A program made the position numbers and the translations under genes. A stretch of 10,930 nt of DNA from CAYURR01 sp964446745 (lineage in GTDB: Bacteria; Bacillota; Clostridia; Lachnospirales; WQUN01): the NCBI GenBank assembly GCA_964446745.1, contig CAYURR010000101.1:1-10930 (forward strand), in the 5' to 3' direction. A model generated the notes under the pieces. That model had not been told where the DNA came from, did no database searches, and saw nothing but the letters and a program-made list of their open reading frames with translations. Positions 4,871 to 10,930 of the stretch are shown here, piece by piece. How positions within the stretch are numbered: the first letter of the stretch is position 1; each line of letters begins with the position of its first letter.

Positions 4871-5242
4871 ATGAAGATTCTGATGTATTTGATTATGTTT
4901 CTTTTGCCGGGTTATCTGGCTGAACGTTATCTTACATATCTGCAAAAGATAACACCGAGTATTGAGCGGCGTATTGCCACTTCACTGGTATTTAGTATGT
5001 TAACATTGTTTGTTCGTTGTGTGTTGGCTATTTTGCGTGGCCATACAGCATTACCTGTGGAATCTGTTTTTGGCAGCATATGGAATTTAGTTCTTTACAC
5101 AGCTTTAGCCGGAGCTGTTATTGCATTGTTGCCAAATCTAATCATGATGGTGCCGGCAGCAATGTCGAAAGAAAATCACACTCATATGTCCCCAAATAAA
5201 GCAGAGGAGACAGAGAAAGCAGAGGCGAAGCAGGTTGAATAA
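4871..5242 (+). CDS. Small membrane protein, first gene of ASST operon (123 aa)
   Basis: I do not recognise a family. The sequence predicts three membrane helices: about residues 2-18 (ILMYLIMFLLPGYLA), 36-55 (ATSLVFSMLTLFVRCVLAIL) and 70-97 (IWNLVLYTALAGAVIALLPNLIMMVPAA). A charged, Glu/Lys-rich tail follows (98-123) and is probably exposed. AAGGGGATG sits upstream of the ATG. The last 8 nt overlap the start of the next gene, so translation is probably coupled. Being first in an operon of exported propeller proteins, it could be a membrane partner or anchor for them. This is inferred from context only. It has no cysteine pair like DsbB, the redox partner found beside ASST in some Gram-negatives. 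Confidence 0.75.
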   Translation: MKILMYLIMFLLPGYLAERYLTYLQKITPSIERRIATSLVFSMLTLFVRCVLAILRGHTALPVESVFGSIWNLVLYTALAGAVIALLPNLIMMVPAAMSKENHTHMSPNKAEETEKAEAKQVE

Positions 5243-7082
5243 AACGATTACATTGCTTGCGGTCATAGCATTGATCCTCATAGTATCTGTAACCCTCCTT
5301 TTACCCCATCCTCCCAAAGATACAGCATCTCAATCTGAGGCTACAAGCACTGAGGAGACTGATGTCATAGAGACAATACCAGTTGAAATGACTGATGTCA
5401 TAGAGACAATACCTGTTGAAATGACTGATGTCATAGAGACAATACCTGTTGAAGATACTGAAGCTCCGGAACCAACAGGTCTGATCCCTGACACATTAGC
5501 TATGCTGGAACGTCAAAAATCGATAACAGCGGATATAATCAACGAGACAAGCACCGGCGGATACAGTTTTGACGATCCCTTGATTATACTCGACCCTTAT
5601 GAAGCATCACCACTGTCCGCGTTGATTTGTTTTCAAACAGAGCAACCCTCCCAAATATCCATTACGATCAAAGGCAAAGATGAGCTTACGGATGTGAACT
5701 ACAACTTTGATCATCCGAGCTCCTCACATATTTTGCCTGTATACGGTCTTTATCCCGATTCGATAAATATAGTCACACTAACAATGACATCATCGGACGG
5801 TACAAACCAAACAAAAACACATGAGATAAAGACAGAGCCTCTTCCGAAAGATCTGGAAAACTTGATTATCCTCACGACCGAATTTCAATCGGGGTACAGT
5901 GATGGGGTAAACTTTACTTATACTGGGCGAAAGATGGCGTTTGACAGAAACGGTGATATCCGATGGTATTTGTCGGATGATCCAACACTGGTACCAGTTG
6001 AATACAACTATATAAACAACCGACTTATCTACTCTAAAGGCAATACATTTGTCGGAACCGCTCTGTTTTTTGAATCGGACCGTCTCGGTCGTATATATGC
6101 CGTATACTATTCACCGTACGGGGTACATCACGATATCAGCCCGAAGCCAGACGGTAATCTGTTGATCGCAGGTTCTATCGGGGAGACCGTCGAGGACTTT
6201 ATCTATGAGATTGACCAAGATACAGGTGAGATTGTACATCAATTGGATTTGAAATATGTATTGCAACGGACACGCAAGTCATATGATGCCGATGCAAGTG
6301 GGGCTGGTTGGAAGGATTGGTTGCACAATAATTCTATAGAGTGGACAGAACAGGAGAATCAGGAAAAGATATTGATCTCCGGAAACCATCAGTCCACGAT
6401 TGCACAGCTATCATGGCCCGACGGCCGCTTGGATTGGATATTGGCATCGCCAGATGATTGGCTGAACCGACTTGTACCTTATATATTGACCCCAATCGGG
6501 GATAAGTTTGAATATACATATAATCAACATGCAGCCGCATATCTACCGGATTATGACAACAACCCGGATACCGTGGATATTATCGTTTTTGATAACGGTT
6601 CATCAAGATATCTGCATGACAAGGAGCTGCAAAGGCGAATAAACGTCAATGAAGTAACAGCACCTGATTTGTATTCACGGCTTGTACATTTTCGAGTGAA
6701 TCAAAAAGAAATGACCGTGGAACAGATATGGCAGTTCGGTAAAGAATATCCCAATCACTTTTCGCGGTATAGAGGGGATGCAGATTTGTTACCCACGGGC
6801 AATATCTTAGGTAGCTTTCATGTCGAAAAGGCTCCGGAAAACAATGTCTCCGCATTGGCAACAGAGGTAGATCGCAATGGTGCCATTATCTGGGAGGCCG
6901 AAATATTTACAACGTCGGAAACAGGAAATTTCGAATACTACCGTACAGAACGTCTACCGTTGTACAACCCACCGGACAGTGCATACATGCTTGATGCAAA
7001 GGTAAGGATGCTTATACCCGAGGACGTTGTCGAGGCAGCGTTTGCCACACCTGTAGCAGAGGAGGTTGTAGATGAAGGCTAA
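5235..7082 (+). CDS. Anchored aryl-sulfate sulfotransferase-like beta-propeller 1 (615 aa)
   Basis: This resembles arylsulfotransferase (ASST, PF05935), which moves sulfate between phenols outside the cytoplasm through a sulfo-histidine. Residues 5-23 are an uncleaved-type signal anchor. A low-complexity stalk follows (24-90) with three 11-residue repeats (TDVIETIPVEM). An ASST N-terminal-type domain covers about 105-205 (DDPLIILDPYEASPLSAL, VYGLYPD), and the propeller covers about 206-575. Conserved points are HH298-299 (VHHDI..KPDGNLLI), DWLHNNS (H364, N366) and QH431-432 followed by LPDYDNN...FDNG. The loop after DWxHxN, which carries Arg in typical ASST (SSRHQS), reads SGNHQS with Asn384. 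The start is TTG at 5235, overlapping the upstream gene by 8 nt with AGAGG before it. Sulfotransferase activity is uncertain. Confidence 0.82.
   Translation: MNKTITLLAVIALILIVSVTLLLPHPPKDTASQSEATSTEETDVIETIPVEMTDVIETIPVEMTDVIETIPVEDTEAPEPTGLIPDTLAMLERQKSITADIINETSTGGYSFDDPLIILDPYEASPLSALICFQTEQPSQISITIKGKDELTDVNYNFDHPSSSHILPVYGLYPDSINIVTLTMTSSDGTNQTKTHEIKTEPLPKDLENLIILTTEFQSGYSDGVNFTYTGRKMAFDRNGDIRWYLSDDPTLVPVEYNYINNRLIYSKGNTFVGTALFFESDRLGRIYAVYYSPYGVHHDISPKPDGNLLIAGSIGETVEDFIYEIDQDTGEIVHQLDLKYVLQRTRKSYDADASGAGWKDWLHNNSIEWTEQENQEKILISGNHQSTIAQLSWPDGRLDWILASPDDWLNRLVPYILTPIGDKFEYTYNQHAAAYLPDYDNNPDTVDIIVFDNGSSRYLHDKELQRRINVNEVTAPDLYSRLVHFRVNQKEMTVEQIWQFGKEYPNHFSRYRGDADLLPTGNILGSFHVEKAPENNVSALATEVDRNGAIIWEAEIFTTSETGNFEYYRTERLPLYNPPDSAYMLDAKVRMLIPEDVVEAAFATPVAEEVVDEG
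5358..5456 (+). repeat. Three 33-bp in-frame tandem repeats
   Basis: Units 5358-5390, 5391-5423 and 5424-5456 are nearly identical. The first differs at one or two bases in the Val-coding region, and the last ends GAT instead of ATG. Each encodes TDVIETIPVEM, with the final Met replaced by Asp in the last. They lie in the stalk between membrane anchor and propeller and are likely to vary in number. Confidence 0.95.
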
Positions 7083-7665
7083 TATTTTAATAATTTTTTT
7101 AATTTTCTCATACTTATTAACCTGCTCGGGGTGTGGTACCGCTTCTAAATCCACAACCCAACAAAATCCTGTTATCACGGACCCGCCATCTATCTCAGAG
7201 GCCATAACAACAGAGACAAACAATACAACTTCTACATCCGCATGGCAGATATCCATATTGACATCCGAGATATCCAGCCAGCTGTCAGCCACACAGTTGG
7301 CGGTGTTGTACAACGGAGAAACGCAAAGCGTGGCTCATGAGGAAACGCCTCCAAATGGTCAGACTTTCCTATTATTAGATATGATTATTGAAAAAACGGC
7401 TACCGGTAGCGCAAAATTTTCTTGGGGTAATGTAAGTGTATGCGATACACAAGGCAACACATACAGCAGGCATCCCAACGACACATTTTTGGAGATATAC
7501 AACTTTAAAAGGATAAAAGCGACGGACTTAAATTTCGGAAAAAATGAGGGAGTGGTCTGTTTCCTTGTACCTGAGGGTAGTGACTTGGAGCAACTGACAT
7601 TCGTTTATGCTGACAACTCAACAAGTATTGAGATACCCTTGCATAAGGGGGAAAGCCGTAGATGA
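7072..7665 (+). CDS. Predicted lipoprotein with DUF4352-like domain (197 aa)
   Basis: The N-terminus (KANILIIFLIFSYLLTCSGC) is a lipoprotein signal with Cys21 preceded by CSG. A second Cys at 18 makes the exact processing site less certain. After a Ser/Thr-rich linker (24-58) comes a beta-rich domain (about 60-190) of the DUF4352/telokin-like immunoglobulin fold type: GQTFLLLDMIIEK (96-108), then SVCDTQGNTYSRHPND and VVCFLVPEGSDLEQLTFVY. Such domains are surface-exposed and usually of unknown role. AGAGGAGG (7058-7065) lies 6 nt before the ATG. The start overlaps the previous gene by 11 nt and the stop overlaps the next by 4 nt (ATGA), so it is made together with the two propeller proteins. 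Two internal cysteines (124, 163) could form a disulfide. Confidence 0.8.
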   Translation: MKANILIIFLIFSYLLTCSGCGTASKSTTQQNPVITDPPSISEAITTETNNTTSTSAWQISILTSEISSQLSATQLAVLYNGETQSVAHEETPPNGQTFLLLDMIIEKTATGSAKFSWGNVSVCDTQGNTYSRHPNDTFLEIYNFKRIKATDLNFGKNEGVVCFLVPEGSDLEQLTFVYADNSTSIEIPLHKGESRR

Positions 7666-9758
7666 AAAAGATACCGCTTGTATTCACCGGGAACGCCATT
7701 GTTTTAATGATCGTTATCGCTACACTCTACAGCATTAAAAGTGGCAAGCTTGTCATCCCTACCGCACGCCATATGCAAACGCTCATCAGCGTTCCTCAAT
7801 ACGATGTGATGGAATGGCAAGCCAATCGGGAACAGGATATATTATCTGATTACAGATCCGGCATATACGGTATTGACGACCCTTATATCATTTTGGATCC
7901 GTATGAGATGAATCCGCTATCGGCTTTATTGATATTTGAGACAATGGAGCCTGCGGAGATCAGTGTAACGGTCGTGGGCAAGGACGAGTTCTCATCTATG
8001 TCATACAATGTTGTTGCTATAGATACACATCATGAAGTACCCGTTATAGGATTGTACCCCGGCATAGAAAATACTGTTATTTTAGACGCGGCATTTCAAA
8101 ACAATACACAGCGGTCAACCATCAATATCAGAACCGAACCCTTGCCATCGGATTTTCAAGTATATGAATTGATAACCTCTGTACCCGAAAAGTCTGACAA
8201 AGGCTTTACTCTCGCCACGTCCTGCTTTGCAGACACATACAGCGCACTTATCGATTGCAATGCAGATATCAGGGCGTACTTATCAAATAAGGATGTAGCT
8301 CATGGTACCTCTATGATCGTATTGTCAAACGGCAACATACTCTCTACCGGTGACGAACTCAAACAGATACCTTATAATAAGACATCATTATGGGAATATA
8401 ACTGGCTGGGTAAGGTGTATAGGGAATATGATATAGAAAACGCTGTACATCACAGTATGGTCGAATTGCCCGACGGCAATATACTGCTGTCGTCCAATAG
8501 CAAAAACATCTTCCAAAGCGGTACCCGTGAGGATGTTGTGATCATTTTGGACAGGGCAAGTGGAAACATTGTCAGAGAATATGATTTCAGAAAAATATTA
8601 GACGAGAACCGCCATCCATACCATCATTTTGATCCGGGGATCTCAAACCAGCAAAATATCGATTGGATGCATACCAACTCAGCCGTATATAGCCCTGAAG
8701 ACAATAGTTTGATAGTATCATCTCCTACACAGAGTCAAGTAGTAAGTGTAGATGCAGACAGCAGTCAAATCAACTGGATTTTGGGACCTCATGAGGGCTA
8801 TGAGGGTTCCTCCGAATATCTTGCCCAATACTTGCTACAACCGATCGGTGATTTGGAATGGCAATGGTGTCAGCATGATGTATCAATACTTCCGGACCTT
8901 GATAATAATGTCGATACCATTGACCTGCTGCTACTGGATAATGGGCAATCAAAGAGCTTTTACGAATCCAATGCGGTCAACCCAGAAGATAATTATTCGC
9001 GCGCCGTACAGTTCCGTGTTGATACTAAAGCGAAAACGGTGAAGCAAATATGGCAGTATGGCAAGGAACGCGGCAGCGAATGCTATACAACATTTTTGGG
9101 CAGCGCCAAATATTTGCCCGATACGGGCAACAGGCTCATATCCTTCGGTGGGCAGTTAAGAGTAGATGAGAAGCCCGTAGATGACATCATTTCTGGCGTT
9201 GTCGGAGGTATAGTAACACGTTCTCGCATAGTAGAAGTCACCGGGGATAACGAAGTAGTCTTTGAAGTAGCTGTAAAGGAAAATAAAAACACAAAATCAG
9301 CTGAGACATATCAGGCGCGTCGGATATCCGATTTTGATGTACACGGCATCACGCTATTGGGTACATCCGATGGGCAAAGACTAGGCCGTAGCTACTTCAC
9401 CGAACAAGCGGTGAATTTTAAATTCCCATCGCTGTTTATCGGTAAAGTCGATGCTACATTTAATAAACTGTATATAGAGACGGATAGATTGGTAGCAGAT
9501 GGCCAGTTGTATTATGACAAACGCACATACATGTTAGGTAGAGCTGTAATGATATTAAGGAATGACGAAAACGCATTTGCCTTTCCCGCCAACAGCGGGC
9601 TAAACGGACGCTTCTTTTTAAGTATAGACCTCGAACTGATTCCCAAAGGTGAATATGAGATAAGTATAGCCGGAGCTGTCAGGGAGGGCACCGATGCTTT
9701 GAGTGGAAGGATGCACTCGGGGTATTTCCGCACGGGCTACAAGTTAGATGTTCGGTAA
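7662..9758 (+). CDS. Aryl-sulfate sulfotransferase-like beta-propeller 2 with C-terminal domain (698 aa)
   Basis: A paralogue of the protein at 5235-7082. A signal anchor lies at residues 7-25 (VFTGNAIVLMIVIATLYSI). An ASST N-terminal-type domain follows (about 70-162: DDPYIILDPYEMNPLSALL, VIGLYPG), then the propeller (about 163-555). Catalytic-type motifs are HH263-264 (VHHSM..LPDGNILL), DWMHTNS (H337, N339) and QH404-405 with LPDLDNN...LDNG. The usual ASST motif SSRHQS reads SSPTQS, so both the Arg and the next His are replaced (Pro355, Thr356). Unlike propeller 1 it lacks the long stalk and gains about 120 residues of beta-rich sequence (575-698, from FKFPSLFIGKVDATF to the end). Its ATG overlaps the upstream stop (ATGA). 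Function may be binding or a changed transfer reaction rather than classic sulfotransfer. Confidence 0.82.
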   Translation: MKKIPLVFTGNAIVLMIVIATLYSIKSGKLVIPTARHMQTLISVPQYDVMEWQANREQDILSDYRSGIYGIDDPYIILDPYEMNPLSALLIFETMEPAEISVTVVGKDEFSSMSYNVVAIDTHHEVPVIGLYPGIENTVILDAAFQNNTQRSTINIRTEPLPSDFQVYELITSVPEKSDKGFTLATSCFADTYSALIDCNADIRAYLSNKDVAHGTSMIVLSNGNILSTGDELKQIPYNKTSLWEYNWLGKVYREYDIENAVHHSMVELPDGNILLSSNSKNIFQSGTREDVVIILDRASGNIVREYDFRKILDENRHPYHHFDPGISNQQNIDWMHTNSAVYSPEDNSLIVSSPTQSQVVSVDADSSQINWILGPHEGYEGSSEYLAQYLLQPIGDLEWQWCQHDVSILPDLDNNVDTIDLLLLDNGQSKSFYESNAVNPEDNYSRAVQFRVDTKAKTVKQIWQYGKERGSECYTTFLGSAKYLPDTGNRLISFGGQLRVDEKPVDDIISGVVGGIVTRSRIVEVTGDNEVVFEVAVKENKNTKSAETYQARRISDFDVHGITLLGTSDGQRLGRSYFTEQAVNFKFPSLFIGKVDATFNKLYIETDRLVADGQLYYDKRTYMLGRAVMILRNDENAFAFPANSGLNGRFFLSIDLELIPKGEYEISIAGAVREGTDALSGRMHSGYFRTGYKLDVR

Positions 9759-9809
9759 CACCCGCTGCACTTTAGGCGTCTGACAAAGATGCTGCCCCGT
9801 TAATAACGA

Positions 9810-9995
9810 GGCCACTGAAAAAGTCTTAAAAAAGAGTGTACAAAATCCGTCAAAGCTTAGAACTTTGGCGGTTTTTTGTGTTAAAATAAAAGTGCAAATA
9901 TAGTAAAGGGAGGTTGTAAAATGCTAAGAAATAATGGACAAAAAAAGCTATCCGAATATCGTAGCTTATACGATATAATTATTCCGGCTGATAAT
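9810..9995 (+). mobile_element. 5' end of an IS1182-like insertion sequence, truncated
   Basis: GGCCACTGAAAAAGTC (9810-9825) resembles the terminal repeats I associate with IS1182-type elements. It is followed by an internal hairpin terminator and, at 9921, the first 25 codons of an IS1182-type transposase. The rest is lost at about 9996, where IS256-type sequence begins. The exact left end was judged by eye. Confidence 0.55.
9847..9877 (+). terminator. Rho-independent terminator after the ASST operon
   Basis: CCGTCAAAG (9847-9855) pairs with CTTTGGCGG (9863-9871) over 9 bp with one G-U and a 7-nt loop, followed by six T (9872-9877). It stops transcripts from the ASST operon. Lying inside the IS end, it would also shield the transposase gene from incoming transcription. 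Confidence 0.88.
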
Positions 9996-10034
9996 ATAGC
10001 TATAGTCTTACATAGTGGTGTAAAAACGCCCTAA
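9921..10034 (+). pseudogene. IS1182-type transposase, N-terminal fragment
   Basis: Reads MLRNNGQKKLSEYRSLYDII then IPADN, the characteristic start of IS1182-type transposases (LYDLIVPKDNLLR-like). The expected continuation (LLRKINELVDF-like) is replaced after residue 25 by IAIVLHSGVKTP and a stop, sequence that belongs to the next element. GGGAGG (9908-9913) is 7 nt upstream. TTGTGT-17-TATAGT (9876-9904) could be its promoter, though it would start transcription inside that site. No function remains. Confidence 0.75.
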
Positions 10035-10683
10035 TAAAAAAGTTGGGCAAAAAAGGGAATACTTCATAGTGACCAAACTACGAAAGAGGTATTCCATTAT
10101 GCCCAACAAAGATATTATACCCCAATTGAGCGAGTTACAGCAACTACTCCTAAACGGAGACGAGTATTTTTTGAGAGAAATGCTTACAAAAATGCTAAAC
10201 CTTATGATGGAGCTTGAGGTATCATCACAAAACAATGCCAGCAAGCATGAGAGGACAAGTGAACGCAGATCTTACCGCAACGGTACACGCGAGCGAAAAT
10301 TAGCAAGTGGAGTTGGTGAGATCAGCTTACAAATCCCCAAATTACGGAGTGGCGAAAGCTATTACCCGAGTTTTTTAGAGCCGCGACGAATGGTGGACAA
10401 GGCTCTGGTTAACGTCGTTCAAGAAGCTTACATTAACGGCGTATCAACTCGAAAAGTTGATAAACTTGTTGAGGATTTAGGGTTAAAAATTGACAAAAGT
10501 GCTGTGTCAAGGCTCTGTAAAGAGCTTGACGAGGGCGTGAGTGCATTTCGCAACCGTCCGCTTACAGGCGAATACCCATATATAAGGCTTGATGCAACTT
10601 TCCCAAAAGTAAGAGAAGGTGGGCGTGTGCAGAATATGGCGTTTGTTGTGGCTATCGCTGTCAATGATGACGGCACACGGCAC
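9996..10683 (+). mobile_element. Left part of an IS256-family element
   Basis: This runs from the break in the IS1182-like gene to the point where a second element begins (10684). The terminal repeat is probably near TAGTGGTGTAAAAACGCCC (10014-10032), but the left limit is uncertain by about 20 bp. It holds the leader hairpin and the first 195 codons of the transposase. The 3' half and right end are missing from the window. Confidence 0.65.
10042..10107 (+). promoter_or_regulatory. Leader hairpin hiding the transposase start
   Basis: Outer arms GTTGGGCA (10042-10049) and TGCCCAAC (10100-10107) are perfect. Inner arms GGAATACTTC (10056-10065) and GAGGTATTCC (10086-10095) pair with one G-U. 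The ribosome binding site (AGAGG) lies in the inner stem and the ATG (10099-10101) in the outer stem. Transcripts entering from outside would therefore translate transposase poorly, a known safeguard in other IS families. Confidence 0.65.
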
Positions 10684-10734
10684 GGTAGTGTCAAGAATTA
10701 TGCGCAAAATGGTTTGCAGACTATAGCAGTATGA
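10099..10734 (+). pseudogene. IS256-family (Mutator-type) transposase, N-terminal half
   Basis: The first 195 residues match the IS256/Mutator transposase pattern: YRNGTRERKLASGVGEISLQ, then IPKLRSG (59-85), QEAYINGVSTRKVDKLVEDLG (108-128), SAVSRLCKELD (134-144) and YIRLDATFPKVREGGRV (161-177), where D165 is the first catalytic Asp. The second Asp, the Glu and the rest are absent. After DDGTRH (10683) the frame runs into the end of another element, adding a short foreign tail to the stop at 10734. Family members are about 400 aa. A GTG 10 codons upstream is in frame, but AGAGG fits the ATG at 10099. It cannot catalyse transposition. Confidence 0.88.
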
Positions 10735-10930
10735 GTTCAACAGCCAACAGAGCCGTCCTCCTGGACTTCCTCAAAATGATTCATGTTTAAATATCTTTTA
10801 TTACCCCATTGAGTACCCGCAACATGGCGCAGACGAGCACAAACTAACATGAGTGCTGAGTTCCCATCAGGGAAGCAGGGCGTGTAAATTAAAATGTGTA
10901 TTCGAGTAAAACCGCACAAACTCGACAATT
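10684..10930 (-). mobile_element. Right end of a second IS256-family element
   Basis: Read on the minus strand, the C-terminus of an IS256-type transposase is followed, past its stop, by an end sequence finishing TTGACACTACC at 10684. That is the outer IS end and it abuts the broken transposase of the first element, so this element appears to have inserted there. Its other parts are outside or lost. Sequence right of about 10878 no longer matches the family. Confidence 0.55.
10737..10877 (-). pseudogene. IS256-family transposase, C-terminal fragment
   Basis: FPDGNSALMLVCARLRHVAG followed by TQWGNKRYLNMNHFEEVQED corresponds to the last 45 or so residues of IS256-type transposases (IFPNE.S.LRLV.A.L...-like end). 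The stop is at 10739-10737. Upstream residues (LSSLCGFTRIHILIYTPC) do not look like the RRTRVVG segment expected before FPDG, so the homology starts abruptly at about 10877 and the gene is broken. No start codon belongs to it. Confidence 0.6.

Noticed and set aside
6954..7313. 119-codon minus-strand frame across the lipoprotein gene start
   Set aside because: It is antisense to two coupled genes with strong start signals, and has no start context of its own.
9999..10727. GCTATAGTC (9999-10007) and GACTATAGC (10719-10727) as terminal inverted repeats of one IS
   Set aside because: The match is only 9 bp and partly self-palindromic. The right copy is internal to the element ending at 10684, so the geometry does not fit.

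Overview
The window looks like chromosomal DNA of a low-to-mid GC Gram-positive anaerobe, most likely a Clostridia (Lachnospiraceae/Oscillospiraceae-like) bacterium. The signs are purine-rich Shine-Dalgarno sites, SigA-type promoters of the TTGACA-17-TATAAT kind, a TTG start behind a perfect AAGGAGGT, a lipoprotein plus membrane-anchored export genes with no outer-membrane signature, and IS and group II intron types common in gut Firmicutes. No rRNA, tRNA or CRISPR array was seen. The taxonomic placement is inference.

Left part (1-3260): a divergent pair, an 81-residue conserved small protein (minus) and an XRE-type repressor (plus), share a 117-bp regulatory gap. The gap holds a consensus promoter with an inverted repeat over its -10. 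Next come two minus-strand genes, each with its own promoter: an Rpn-type PD-(D/E)XK nuclease/transposase-like protein and an AlbA_2 (Schlafen-like) plus HATPase_c_4 regulator with a C-terminal winged helix.

Middle part (3260-4870): this is a decay and insertion zone. It holds a 58-codon ribbon-helix-helix-like gene with a TTG start, a 496-nt internally deleted group II intron, and a truncated second copy of the Rpn gene. The intron keeps its 5' end, a maturase tail and domains V/VI. It sits 4 nt past the terminator hairpin of the Rpn pseudogene, the placement known for class C introns. A 302-bp non-coding region then carries two inverted TACATT/AATGTA pairs and a likely promoter for the next operon.

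Main operon (4871-9758, plus): four overlapping genes encode a three-helix membrane protein, an anchored aryl-sulfate sulfotransferase-like (ASST) beta-propeller, a DUF4352-like lipoprotein, and a second, longer ASST-like propeller with an extra C-terminal domain. All four products are predicted to be in or outside the membrane. Both propellers keep the three catalytic-type histidine motifs of ASST, but neither has arginine in the motif where ASST normally carries it, so substrate or chemistry may differ. This translationally coupled quartet is the best candidate for an uncharacterised system in the window.

Right edge (9810-10930): nested, broken insertion sequences. The 5' end of an IS1182-like element is interrupted by the left part of an IS256-family element. 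That element is in turn interrupted by the right end of another IS256-family element on the opposite strand.
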